The position numbers and the translations under genes are program-made. Below are positions 47,440 to 56,331 of a stretch of DNA of 64,000 nt, one piece after another (the first letter of the stretch is position 1; the number at the start of each line of letters is the position of its first letter). A model generated the notes under the pieces. That model was not told where the DNA came from and made no database searches. It worked only from the letters and a program-made list of their open reading frames with translations. This DNA comes from Pseudomonas agarici (GTDB taxonomy: Bacteria; Pseudomonadota; Gammaproteobacteria; Pseudomonadales; Pseudomonadaceae): contig NZ_FOAR01000013.1 in the NCBI RefSeq assembly GCF_900109755.1, forward strand, positions 89,030-153,029, in the 5' to 3' direction.

Positions 47440-49788
47440 CTATCGACAGACCAACGGACCGATCAGCGGCACCTGCTCGGCGGACTCCGGCATGCTGAAC
47501 TGCACTCGGCAGCTGCCGCCGTCGACCAGGCTCACTTCCAGGCTATTGCGCAATGCCAGGTTCTCCAGATAAACCAGGCCATCCCAACCCACCACCGCCG
47601 ACGCTCCGGTCTGCTCATGGAATACATGGGCACCCAGCGGCAGCGGTTGATTGCGGGCATCCACCAGAACGATGCTGGCGGCAATAATCCGCTTCAATGG
47701 GAAAGCCAGCAGGTAGCCGCCACCGCGCCGAACCGCCACGCGCTGCTCCACGGTCGAACTCTGGACGTTGGCCGGCAGGTTCAGCGGATCGATTTCGTAT
47801 TTGCCGCGGTAGTAGCCGCTGCTCCAGGGCACCAGCAGGCGCCCGGACTTGTCGGTCTCGCCCACCAACTGGTTTTCATAACGAACCGGAACCTTGGAGT
47901 AACCGTCGGTGCTGACCACCACAAACGCGTCGTTGATACGATTGGCCGCGAACACCTGCTTGTCCATCCACACCAGCGAACCGCTGGCATCGGCCCAACG
48001 CGTCTGGGTATCGCTGCCGCCGTAGACGCCGGCTTGCAATTGCACCGACTGCAAGCGCCAGGTCAGGTCGGCCTGACGGTAATCGGCCCCCGAACCATGG
48101 GCGTAACCGAGGGTGTAGCCCACGCCGCCCTGAGTGGGGACGGAGCGACTGTAATGGATCCGCTCGCGACTCATCCCGTTCTTGTCACGCTCGACACTCA
48201 TGCTCAGGCTGCCGTTGAGGTCGAAAGGGATCACCACCTGGGCCTGCGTCGCCCAGTGGCTGTCGCCAATTGCGCGGTTGGCCGATAGGTAGAAACTGCT
48301 GCCGCCCAACAGCGGCCGGGTCCAGGTCAGATTGAGTAACCGGGTACGGGATTCATCGGCCGCACGAATATCGAAATAACCGGTGCCCAAGCTCCCCCAA
48401 CCGCCAAGATTGAGGCTGGCCGTGAGCTGCTCGCTACGTTTGCTCAGGCTGACATAGGAGGTGTCGATCACCGTCAGATCGGCATACTGGTCGTGACGTT
48501 CGATTCGCTGATAAGACAGGCTGTAGTGCTGGCTGCTGTATTGGTAGCCCAAGCTGACTTGCCGACCCTGGCGACCGTCGAAACGGCTCTGGCTGATGGC
48601 GCCGTTGAATACACCGAAATGACTCAGACGCAGATTGCCGCCGACACCGCCGAGGGTCAGTTCACTGGCTGCTTCAGCATGGCTTTCCAGGGTGAAGCTG
48701 TCGCTCAGGCCATAGCGTAAGCTAGCAGAGGTCACACCCGAGCCGTAACCGAAATCCCGCTGGGCATAGTCCCGGCGTAAGTTACCGGCGGCCACCGAAA
48801 AGTCCGACAACCCCTCTTGCAGCAGGGTACTGGTGACGTAGAACGGCACAGTGGTGGACACTTGCCGCCCAAGGGCATCGGTGGTCACCACTACCGCCTC
48901 CCCCGCACCGTTGATGAAAGGGATATTGGTCAACGTGTAGGGGCCGGGCTGAACATTGTCGCTGGACGACTTGAAGCCGTTGATAAACAAATCCACCGAT
49001 GAAGGTACCGCCGCCTCCCCGGCGAACTGCGGCAACGGATAGGTCACCAAGTCTGGGCGCACGCCGAAGTCGCGCGACAGTTGCACCCCGCCCAGACGCA
49101 CCGAGTTGCTCCAGGGCAAGGCGCCGCTGACCAGGTCGCCGGCTTCGTAGGTCAGAAGGCGTTCATCGTCGGAATAACGCCACGTGGTGTCGTAACGCAG
49201 ATAACCGTTGTTCAACCCGTTGCCTGAGTTCGCGCCGAACCCCCGGCGGTACTGTCCGGTATTGGACAACGTCCCCCAAGTGTCGAACACCCGCACCTCG
49301 TTCCAGGCTGCCAGGTAAGTATCGGTATTATCGGTGTCATTGAGGTACAACTCATAGTTGAGCAGGGCACCGAAGCTGGTCATTGCCTCGGTGCGTGGAT
49401 AGACCTGGCGATTACCGAGAAACTGTGCCGGCAGCCAGTGCGCCGGTACCGTCAGCAGCAGACGTTGGCCCTGGCTGTCGTACTCACTGTGCAGGCTCGG
49501 CAGATGGTCGAGGGCTACTTCGGCGGACACCGATGGCGGCAGCTTCATGCCGATCGCCTGGAGATCGGAGGCCGCCAGGAACAATTGGTCCTCCCGTTGG
49601 TTGACGACGACGACCTTGCCGGTGTCCATTTGGTTGACCAATAGTTCAAGGTATAGCTGCGCATCGCCCATGGCTTCCAGGCCGGCGGGCGGTGGCGGCA
49701 GCTCCCCGGCACCCACCCGAGGCATGAATACCAGCGAGCAGTAGCCCACCGCGATCCATGGCATAAAGGGGATAAGACGAGCCCACAC
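47440..49788 (-). CDS. csuD: Fimbrial outer-membrane usher (Csu type)
   Basis: Outer-membrane usher (782 aa) that assembles pilins delivered by the chaperone. A signal peptide is followed by an N-terminal chaperone-binding domain (about 30-140), a 24-strand beta barrel with a plug (PGPYTLTNIPFINGAGEAVVVTTDALGRQ) and C-terminal domains containing RRGGGYLLAFPLKR and GWDGLVYLENL. Length suits archaic ushers. It lies 19 bases after the chaperone gene. Confidence 0.93.
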   Translation of the reverse strand: MWARLIPFMPWIAVGYCSLVFMPRVGAGELPPPPAGLEAMGDAQLYLELLVNQMDTGKVVVVNQREDQLFLAASDLQAIGMKLPPSVSAEVALDHLPSLHSEYDSQGQRLLLTVPAHWLPAQFLGNRQVYPRTEAMTSFGALLNYELYLNDTDNTDTYLAAWNEVRVFDTWGTLSNTGQYRRGFGANSGNGLNNGYLRYDTTWRYSDDERLLTYEAGDLVSGALPWSNSVRLGGVQLSRDFGVRPDLVTYPLPQFAGEAAVPSSVDLFINGFKSSSDNVQPGPYTLTNIPFINGAGEAVVVTTDALGRQVSTTVPFYVTSTLLQEGLSDFSVAAGNLRRDYAQRDFGYGSGVTSASLRYGLSDSFTLESHAEAASELTLGGVGGNLRLSHFGVFNGAISQSRFDGRQGRQVSLGYQYSSQHYSLSYQRIERHDQYADLTVIDTSYVSLSKRSEQLTASLNLGGWGSLGTGYFDIRAADESRTRLLNLTWTRPLLGGSSFYLSANRAIGDSHWATQAQVVIPFDLNGSLSMSVERDKNGMSRERIHYSRSVPTQGGVGYTLGYAHGSGADYRQADLTWRLQSVQLQAGVYGGSDTQTRWADASGSLVWMDKQVFAANRINDAFVVVSTDGYSKVPVRYENQLVGETDKSGRLLVPWSSGYYRGKYEIDPLNLPANVQSSTVEQRVAVRRGGGYLLAFPLKRIIAASIVLVDARNQPLPLGAHVFHEQTGASAVVGWDGLVYLENLALRNSLEVSLVDGGSCRVQFSMPESAEQVPLIGPLVCR

Positions 49789-49807
49789 TCAGCTCACTCC
49801 CTGCTCT

Positions 49808-50602
49808 TCATTGATCGGGCTTGATGCTCTGGACACTCGCCGCGCCGTTGACCCGCAACAGCAGCTCTTGGCCGCTGGCCAGGGACTCCGGCACCGGCCA
49901 GCGCATGATCGCACCCGGCAAGACATAGCCCATCAACCCCTCGACTACCGGTCGGGGCTGCCCTGCCTGCCTGACCGCCACATCGGTCAAGCGCGCATGC
50001 ACCGCACCACGGTTACGGATCTCGATATAGGAGCGCCCGCCCTCGGCCACCTTGCGCCAGCTCAGATCCGGGATTCCGACACTCTTCGGATCACGCTGGC
50101 GCGTCAGGTCCTCTTTGCTCCAGAGCCCCGCGCCATAGGCGAACAACGGTATCGAGTAACGCATCTGAAACTGAATCGCCGCTGCCGTGTTGCCGTTCGA
50201 GACGGCGGCATCTGGAGATTTCGCCGAGGGGATTTCATCGATGATGATGCGATAGGCCTGTTCCCGCCCCAGCGGCATCTCTCGGGTCCGAGTCAGGCGC
50301 ACCAATTGCTTCTGGCCCGGCTCGATGCGCGCCACCGGCGGGCTGCCAATCACCTCGCGTTGATTCTGGTACTGATCGTCGAACCCGCTCTGGCTCCAGG
50401 CGAAGACCCGGACCTGCAGGTTGGTGGTTTCATTGCCGCGATTCTCCAACCATAGGGCACTGGCCTGTTGATCGGCCTCCAACACCGGATCGATCGGCCA
50501 GATCAGCACCGAACTAGCCGCCCGGACCTGGCCCGCACCCAACAAGACCAAGACCATCAGTCCGTAATGCGCGGCCTGCAAGCACCGCCTGGGTGAACAC
50601 AT
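49808..50602 (-). CDS. csuC: Periplasmic pilus chaperone (Csu type)
   Basis: PapD-fold chaperone (264 aa) that holds pilins before export. A signal peptide ends near VRAAS. The first Ig domain shows LIWPIDPVLEADQQASALWLENRG and RTREMPLGREQAYRIIIDE; the second has IEIRNRGAVHARLTDVAV. An AAGGAG site seven bases upstream fixes the start at 50602; the open upstream region is non-coding. It follows the pilin genes and precedes the usher. Confidence 0.92.
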   Translation of the reverse strand: MCSPRRCLQAAHYGLMVLVLLGAGQVRAASSVLIWPIDPVLEADQQASALWLENRGNETTNLQVRVFAWSQSGFDDQYQNQREVIGSPPVARIEPGQKQLVRLTRTREMPLGREQAYRIIIDEIPSAKSPDAAVSNGNTAAAIQFQMRYSIPLFAYGAGLWSKEDLTRQRDPKSVGIPDLSWRKVAEGGRSYIEIRNRGAVHARLTDVAVRQAGQPRPVVEGLMGYVLPGAIMRWPVPESLASGQELLLRVNGAASVQSIKPDQ

Positions 50603-50636
50603 ACGCAAACTCCTTGTCGCTTCCACTAAACCGCCC

Positions 50637-51137
50637 TTACCAGGACAACTGCACCTGCAGTACATCGCTGTAGGTCCCCGGCGGCTGATTCCCCGGTAAA
50701 ACCACCCTGCCGTAGATCGGCAGACTGATGTTGTTCGCATTGCCGTAGACAATATTCACGCTCTGGCTGATCCCCAGCGCCTGGCTCAAGCCAGCGTCGC
50801 TGAACAACTGATAAGCCACCTGGGCCGTGCCACTGTTGAGCTTGAGGTGACGGCCGCTGCTGTTATTTTGTCCACCATCCACGCTCATACTCAGGCTCAC
50901 CCCTGGCGTACACTGCAATTGCACGCCACCGGTCAGCGAGATAGACACCGCACCGGTCGACAACGCCGAATAGCTGCCGTAGTTCAGGTTGCCGTAGTGG
51001 GAGCCCCCGCCCACCACCAGGCAACCGGCGATAATGCTGGCGCTGACCTGCAAACTCGCACTGGTGACCGCTGCCAGCGGCAACGACAGGCTACTCGCGC
51101 AGGCCAGTAGTACGAGCGCGCATCCACGGCGAACCAC
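50637..51137 (-). CDS. Spore-coat-U domain pilin (third Csu subunit)
   Basis: A 166-residue secreted pilin subunit with GTG start at 51137, five bases after the previous stop. The signal peptide ends near PLAA. One SCPU domain has two cysteines and the glycine-rich segment VDGGQNNSSGRHLKLNSG, then the C-terminal PPGTYSDVLQVQLSW typical of donor-strand pilins. Position just before the chaperone corresponds to CsuB. Confidence 0.87.
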   Translation of the reverse strand: MVRRGCALVLLACASSLSLPLAAVTSASLQVSASIIAGCLVVGGGSHYGNLNYGSYSALSTGAVSISLTGGVQLQCTPGVSLSMSVDGGQNNSSGRHLKLNSGTAQVAYQLFSDAGLSQALGISQSVNIVYGNANNISLPIYGRVVLPGNQPPGTYSDVLQVQLSW

Positions 51138-51142
51138 CGCAC

Positions 51143-51679
51143 TCAGAAGCTCAACTGCACGGAAATGGTGTCGGTGTAGGTTCCCGCCGGCAGCCCGGCT
51201 TTACCCACCGCCCTGCCCCAGATATTGATGGTCTGGGCATCGCCAGTACTGGACGCCAGGTTGATCACGCCATTGCTCGCCAGAAGGTCGTTGTATCCAG
51301 AATCGGTGTAAAGATCATAAGGCACGAAATTGGCGACCCCGTCGTACAGGGCTCGGGTTCCACCGCTGGACTGCCCGTCATGCAAACCGCTCTGGATAGT
51401 CACAGTGGGCGTGGTCCCGGACGAGCACTGGATCGACACCGCGCCACCGCCGTCGGCCACCAGTTGCGTGCCAATATTGGTGAACAGACTGGTCGTGGTA
51501 CCGAAATTCAGCGTACCAAAATTCAGGTTGGCGGAACCGGCCCCACCATTGACCAAGCAACTGCTGGTCAGGATCAGGGTAGAACTGATCTGCCCCGTGA
51601 CAGTGGTCGCGGCATGGGCAGCGCCTGCCACTGTCAGGCCAAACGCGGATAAAACGAAACGTGAAACAAGTTGCCGCAT
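51143..51679 (-). CDS. Spore-coat-U domain pilin (second Csu subunit)
   Basis: A 178-residue pilin starting MRQLVSRFVLSAFGL at 51679. The ATG at 51688 would lie on top of the AGAGG ribosome site. The signal peptide ends AHAAT. Features include a cysteine pair, SGLHDGQSSGGTRALYDG, and the terminal PAGTYTDTISVQLSF. This is the most CsuA/B-like in spacing and length. It may be a major or an adaptor subunit; sequence alone does not decide. Confidence 0.87.
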   Translation of the reverse strand: MRQLVSRFVLSAFGLTVAGAAHAATTVTGQISSTLILTSSCLVNGGAGSANLNFGTLNFGTTTSLFTNIGTQLVADGGGAVSIQCSSGTTPTVTIQSGLHDGQSSGGTRALYDGVANFVPYDLYTDSGYNDLLASNGVINLASSTGDAQTINIWGRAVGKAGLPAGTYTDTISVQLSF

Positions 51680-51699
51680 GATGCTCATCCTCTATTGAG

Positions 51700-52224
51700 T
51701 TACCAGTCCAACGTGACCGTCAGCGTGTCGCGGTAAGTGCCCGCCGACAATGTGTTGATATTCGCCACCATCGCGCCGTAGACCGGAATCGGCTTCCAGG
51801 CTCCACCGTCGACGGCGAAATTGCGTTGTTGTCCGATGCGGTAGCTGTCGATGCCGGCAGCATCGACCGTGAGTCGGTAAGGGATCGTCTGGCGTCCGTT
51901 GCTCAGGCGTCGGATGGTGCCGTCACCGTTGACCCCTCCGTCGATGGTCACGGTGAAACCGCTGACCGAGCTATTGCAGGCGACTTGCAGAGCCTCGTCG
52001 TCACTTCGGATATGGGCATTGAGTGGGCGAGCCCAGATTGGACCCGGACTACCGAAATCCAGTCGGCCGAGGTGGCTGGGCCTGTTCGTTCCGGCCACGT
52101 TCACCTCACAGGCAGGAGAAATGACCAGCCGAGCCTGGATAGTCCCAATCATCATCGCATCGGCGGCGTCCGCCAGAAAAAACAGGAGCCCTAGCACTAG
52201 CGCCGGGCGTTTGAGGTGTTTCAT
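51700..52224 (-). CDS. Spore-coat-U domain pilin (first Csu subunit)
   Basis: A 174-residue SCPU pilin, first gene of the operon. The signal peptide ends near ADAADAM. VSGFTVTIDGGVNGDGTIRR and the C-terminal SAGTYRDTLTVTLDW mark the family, with two cysteines positioned for a disulfide. It is more divergent than the following two pilins. A long AT-rich region upstream presumably holds the operon promoter. Confidence 0.87.
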   Translation of the reverse strand: MKHLKRPALVLGLLFFLADAADAMMIGTIQARLVISPACEVNVAGTNRPSHLGRLDFGSPGPIWARPLNAHIRSDDEALQVACNSSVSGFTVTIDGGVNGDGTIRRLSNGRQTIPYRLTVDAAGIDSYRIGQQRNFAVDGGAWKPIPVYGAMVANINTLSAGTYRDTLTVTLDW

Positions 52225-52847
52225 ATGTCGATCCTACTTCCATGAGGATAAAGCCGATTGACCAGCCAATCGGCGGCGGCATTCCTTTTCCTACCTGGCT
52301 CCGCTCGACGGAGATTGCCTGCCAACGCCCAGGGTAGGCCGCATCTCTACTCGCAGTCGCAGGACCAAGGCAGGACGCCGTACAGTGTGCCCACAACGAC
52401 CGAAACCAGAGATCGATTCACAACGATGACTTGCGACAGGTTAGCAGTGAAGGACAAAGCTGTCAGTCAATTCAAAAATAAAATTGTCTTTTTTTGGTAA
52501 TTTTCTTTGTAAAAGCCATAAATAGCACTATAAAAAACCTCAAAAAAACTATACAAGCATTATAACTACGTACACATTTGATGAGATTCATACAATCACC
52601 CCGAGCATTAAAAATAGCTTAAAAACAAGCATTGCCGGCCATATGCCTTCATTGTGTTTATATCCGAGCCCACACATGGCGACCGAAACCGCCTGACCAC
52701 CTTCTTCGACGATTGCCGATTGCTACATCTTGTATGGTTAAATCAGCACGACCGTTGGCAAACTAACCTCGCGTCATCTGCGGCACATACTTGTGAGGAC
52801 GTCATGTCCCAGACGTTCAGGACTTTCACCTAAGGGGATCTTCTCCG
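52225..52847. other. AT-rich intergenic region upstream of the csu operon
   Basis: No credible gene is seen in these 623 bases. From about 52440 to 52640 the sequence is strongly AT-rich with A- and T-tracts, unlike its GC-rich surroundings, the kind of DNA bound by H-NS-like proteins such as MvaT. A perfect heptad TTTCCTA occurs at 52287-52293, next to a direct ATTCCT, about 63 bases from the first pilin start. Promoter elements could not be assigned with confidence. Confidence 0.5.
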
Positions 52848-53981
52848 TTGGCCGCTCTCCCTCCTCATCGCCCTGGCGAGAAATCCCGCTGGCTGGCCCT
52901 GCGCCGTTTTTTCGGCAAGGCCCTCTCCGACGAGGCTGGCGCGGTAGCACCGCATCATGAGGTGCAGGCGTATTTCCAAAACAAGGCCAACCATCAGGGC
53001 TATACCCTGAGCCACAGCCAGCAGCAGGTCATCGAACGCATGGCGCAGCAGGCCACGTCGCTGTTGCGGGCCTCGCCTCGCCAGCGCAGTCTGTACCTGC
53101 ATGGTGCCGTCGGCCGCGGCAAAAGCTGGCTGCTGGACGGCTTTTTCCAGGCCGTGCCGATTGCCGAGAAACAGCGCCTGCATTTCCATGACTTCTTCGC
53201 CCACCTGCACCAGGGCATGTTCACCCATCGCCAGGCGCCGGATGCTCTCGGTGCCACCCTCGACGACCGACTCGAGGGCTGTCGGCTGCTGTGCTTCGAC
53301 GAATTCCATGTCCATGACATCGGCGATGCCATGCTGCTTACCCGGTTGTTCAAGGCCTTGTTCCAGCGTGGTGTGTTGTTGGTGGTGACCTCCAACTACC
53401 CACCCCAGGGCCTGCTGCCCAATCCGCTCTATCATGCCCGATTCAAGCCGGTGATCGACCTGATCACCGCCCGAATGGACATCATGGAAGTCGGTGGCCC
53501 CCGCGACTATCGCAACCAATCGCCCAGTCATACCCAACAGCAATTCACCCATGGCCAGTACATCTGGCCTGGCAGCCTCGAACAACGTCACGCCCTGCAA
53601 TTGCCGGAGCGCCGAGCCGCAGCCAGCGCCCTGACCGTGGGTACACGCCAGCTAACGGTGCGCCAGAACCATGATCGCCGCGTACGCTTCGAATTCGCCG
53701 ATCTGTGCGAAGCACCCACGGCGGTGATGGACTACCTGGAGCTGTGCCGGCGTTTCGACACCTGGATCATCGACGAACTACCCTGCCTGGAAAATTGCTC
53801 GATCGCCGCCCAGCAGCGCTTTATCAACCTGATCGACGTCCTCTACGATCAGGACAAGCGCCTCTTGCTGATCGGCGCGCGCTCACTGTGCGACAGCCTC
53901 GGCGGCCATGCCATTGACCTGGCACGCACCCGTAGCCGCCTGAGTCAACTGGTCGAGATCGGGCCGGGCGCGTCTGGGTGA
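52848..53981 (+). CDS. ZapE/AFG1-family ATPase
   Basis: P-loop ATPase (377 aa) of the AFG1 type; ZapE binds FtsZ during division under stress. YLHGAVGRGKSWLLDGFF is Walker A and LLCFDEFHVHDIGDAML is Walker B. VTSNYPPQGLLPN is a further family motif. The start is TTG at 52848 with an AAGGGGA site. Canonical pseudomonad zapE sits next to rplM-rpsI; none of those is here, so this may be a second paralogue. Confidence 0.85.
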   Translation: MAALPPHRPGEKSRWLALRRFFGKALSDEAGAVAPHHEVQAYFQNKANHQGYTLSHSQQQVIERMAQQATSLLRASPRQRSLYLHGAVGRGKSWLLDGFFQAVPIAEKQRLHFHDFFAHLHQGMFTHRQAPDALGATLDDRLEGCRLLCFDEFHVHDIGDAMLLTRLFKALFQRGVLLVVTSNYPPQGLLPNPLYHARFKPVIDLITARMDIMEVGGPRDYRNQSPSHTQQQFTHGQYIWPGSLEQRHALQLPERRAAASALTVGTRQLTVRQNHDRRVRFEFADLCEAPTAVMDYLELCRRFDTWIIDELPCLENCSIAAQQRFINLIDVLYDQDKRLLLIGARSLCDSLGGHAIDLARTRSRLSQLVEIGPGASG

Positions 53982-54074
53982 TACGACAAGCCAGCGCGCA
54001 GCGCCGCAACCCGACAACATTGCTATCATGGCGATGCTTTTTTCGATGATCGTGACGAGTACTCAAGCCTGCTT

Positions 54075-55385
54075 ATGCATACCCTCGCCCAACTGCGCGC
54101 CGGCCAACTGACCGGTATCAAGCGCCTCGACCTGTCCTGCGGGCTGACCGAGTTTCCCCGGGAAATCTTCCAGTTGGCCGACTCCCTGGAAATTCTCAAC
54201 CTGAGCGGTAATCGGTTGAGCTGCCTGCCGGACGACCTCTATCGCCTGCCGCATCTGCGCATTCTGTTCTGTTCCGACAACCTGTTCAGCGAATTGCCCG
54301 TCTGTCTTGGCCAATGCGTCCAGCTAAGCATGGTCGCCTTCAAGGCCAATCGCATCGAACACGTGTCGGCGGCGGCATTACCGCCACTGTTGCGCTGGCT
54401 GATCCTGACCGACAACCGCATCGGCGAACTGCCCGATGAGCTGGGCCGCCGCCCGTTGCTGCAAAAACTCATGCTGGCGGGCAATCGCCTGCGGCAACTG
54501 CCGACGACCTTGGCCCATTGCCACAGGCTCGAACTGATCCGCATCGCCGCCAACCAGTTGAGCGAATTGCCGCAGTGGCTACTGACCTTGCCCAGCCTGG
54601 CCTGGATCGCCTATGCCGGTAATCCGCGACTCGATCACACCGGCGAGGTACTGGCCACTGATACCACGCCAAATATCGACTGGGCACGCTTGCAACTTGG
54701 GCAACGGCTGGGCGAAGGCGCTTCGGGGGTGATCAGCCAGGCCCTATGGGTCCAACCTTCGGCACCGGCCAAGGCGGTGGCGGTCAAGGTGTACAAGGGC
54801 AGCATGACCAGCGACGGCTCGCCACTCAATGAAATGAATGCTTGCATCGCAGCCGGGCCGCACCCGAACCTGATCCGGGTCGAGGGTCGTATCGTCGATC
54901 ATCCAGACAACCTGTCGGGGCTGGTCATGGAACTGATCGATCCACGATTCACCAACCTCGCCGCGCTGCCCAGCCTCGACTCGTGCAGCCGCGATGTCTA
55001 TTGCCACGATACCCGCTTTAGCGCCGGGCAGGTCCGACGCATGGCTCGCGGGATCGCCTCGGTCGGCGCGCACCTGCACCGCCTGGGCCTCTGTCATGGC
55101 GACCTATACGGGCACAATATCCTCTACAACGCCGACGGCGATTGCCTGTTGGGAGATTTTGGCGCGGCCTCGTTTCATTCGCCGACGGACAGCCCGCAAA
55201 CCCGCGCCCTGCAACGGATCGAGGTGCGGGCGTTCGGGATTTTGCTGGGGGAGTTATTGGAACGGATCGATGGCAATATCGATCCGCGCCTGCTGGAAGC
55301 GCTCCAGGCCTTGCAACTGCGCTGCATCCAGCCGCAGGTGCTGGCACGTCCGGGATTCGAGGCGATCTGCGCTGAACTGGCCTGA
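54075..55385 (+). CDS. Leucine-rich-repeat protein kinase
   Basis: A 436-residue fusion. Residues 15-200 contain seven or eight leucine-rich repeats of about 23 residues (for example LEILNLSGNRLSCLPDDLYR). Residues 205-436 form a Hanks-type kinase: glycine loop LGEGASGV from about 212, ATP lysine K238 in VAVKVYKG, catalytic HGDLYGHN (D343, N348; HGD replaces HRD) and metal-binding DFG at D361. There is no signal peptide or membrane span, so it is cytoplasmic. All residues needed for catalysis are visible. The substrate is unknown and no phosphatase is adjacent. Confidence 0.88.
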   Translation: MHTLAQLRAGQLTGIKRLDLSCGLTEFPREIFQLADSLEILNLSGNRLSCLPDDLYRLPHLRILFCSDNLFSELPVCLGQCVQLSMVAFKANRIEHVSAAALPPLLRWLILTDNRIGELPDELGRRPLLQKLMLAGNRLRQLPTTLAHCHRLELIRIAANQLSELPQWLLTLPSLAWIAYAGNPRLDHTGEVLATDTTPNIDWARLQLGQRLGEGASGVISQALWVQPSAPAKAVAVKVYKGSMTSDGSPLNEMNACIAAGPHPNLIRVEGRIVDHPDNLSGLVMELIDPRFTNLAALPSLDSCSRDVYCHDTRFSAGQVRRMARGIASVGAHLHRLGLCHGDLYGHNILYNADGDCLLGDFGAASFHSPTDSPQTRALQRIEVRAFGILLGELLERIDGNIDPRLLEALQALQLRCIQPQVLARPGFEAICAELA

Positions 55386-55410
55386 AACGATCAAGCCCCT
55401 CGCCACAGGA

Positions 55411-56115
55411 TCAGCCCACCAGACCGACGAACATGTCCTGCACGTCGTCATGATTGTCCAGGCCTTCAAGGAAGGCTTCGACTTCCGCCATCTGCTCGTC
55501 GCTCAAGCCGCTGACCGGGTTCTTCGGTTGGTAGCCCAGCTTGGCGGACAAGACGGTGAAACCTTGTTCCGGCAAGGCTTTCTGTACGGCATCGAGGTCG
55601 GTCGGCTCGGTGATGAACAGGGTCGCGCCCTCTTCGCCTGGCTCGAAATCCTGCGCGCCGGCTTCGATGGCGGCCATTTCCGGGTCCGCGTCAGGGCGCT
55701 GCGGCGAGGCCTCGATCAGGCCGACATGGTTGAAGTCCCAGGCCACCGAACCCGAGGCTCCCAGTTGCCCCTTGCGGAAGGCCACGCGGATTTCCGCCAC
55801 GGTACGGTTGACGTTGTCGGTGACACATTCGACGATCAGCGGCACTTGATGCGGAGCGAACCCTTCGTAGGTCACGCGGTGGTACTGCACGGTCTCACCC
55901 AGTTGACCCGAGCCTTTTTTGATCGCACGTTCCAGCGTATCACGGGGCATCGAGGCTTTTTTTGCCTGCTCGACCACCAGGCGCAGGTGCGCATTGGTGG
56001 TGAGGTCCGCACCATTGCGCGCAGCGATAGTGATTTCCTTGACCAGCTTGCCAAACAGCTTGCCCTTGGCGTTGGCTGCGGCCTCTTTGTGTTTAACCTT
56101 CCACTGTGCGCCCAT
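55411..56115 (-). CDS. YebC/PmpR-family protein
   Basis: A 234-residue member of the YebC family, whose members act as DNA-binding regulators or translation factors relieving ribosome stalls. [34 protein letters not shown] and [13 protein letters not shown] are typical. It begins MGAQWK, closer to the YeeN branch, and is shorter than the ruvC-linked YebC (about 248 aa), so a second family member elsewhere in the genome is expected. It converges with the LRR kinase gene. Confidence 0.88.
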   Translation of the reverse strand: MGAQWKVKHKEAAANAKGKLFGKLVKEITIAARNGADLTTNAHLRLVVEQAKKASMPRDTLERAIKKGSGQLGETVQYHRVTYEGFAPHQVPLIVECVTDNVNRTVAEIRVAFRKGQLGASGSVAWDFNHVGLIEASPQRPDADPEMAAIEAGAQDFEPGEEGATLFITEPTDLDAVQKALPEQGFTVLSAKLGYQPKNPVSGLSDEQMAEVEAFLEGLDNHDDVQDMFVGLVG

Positions 56116-56331
56116 TACTCACTCTCTCGATCAGTGGCGTCGTGACATTTATTGGCCGACGCTTTGCGCGCAGTTTATACGGCAAAAAGTGACTGATCGA
56201 CCAAAACCTGATAATCGCTACGACTCTGCTCAGATCATCGTAGGCAATTTCCCAAAAGCTGTTTTGCTCTGTCCAGGCGCCCGCGCCGTTTCGTACCCTC
56301 TGCCGCAAAATCCCCTATAAGAAGAGATGCA

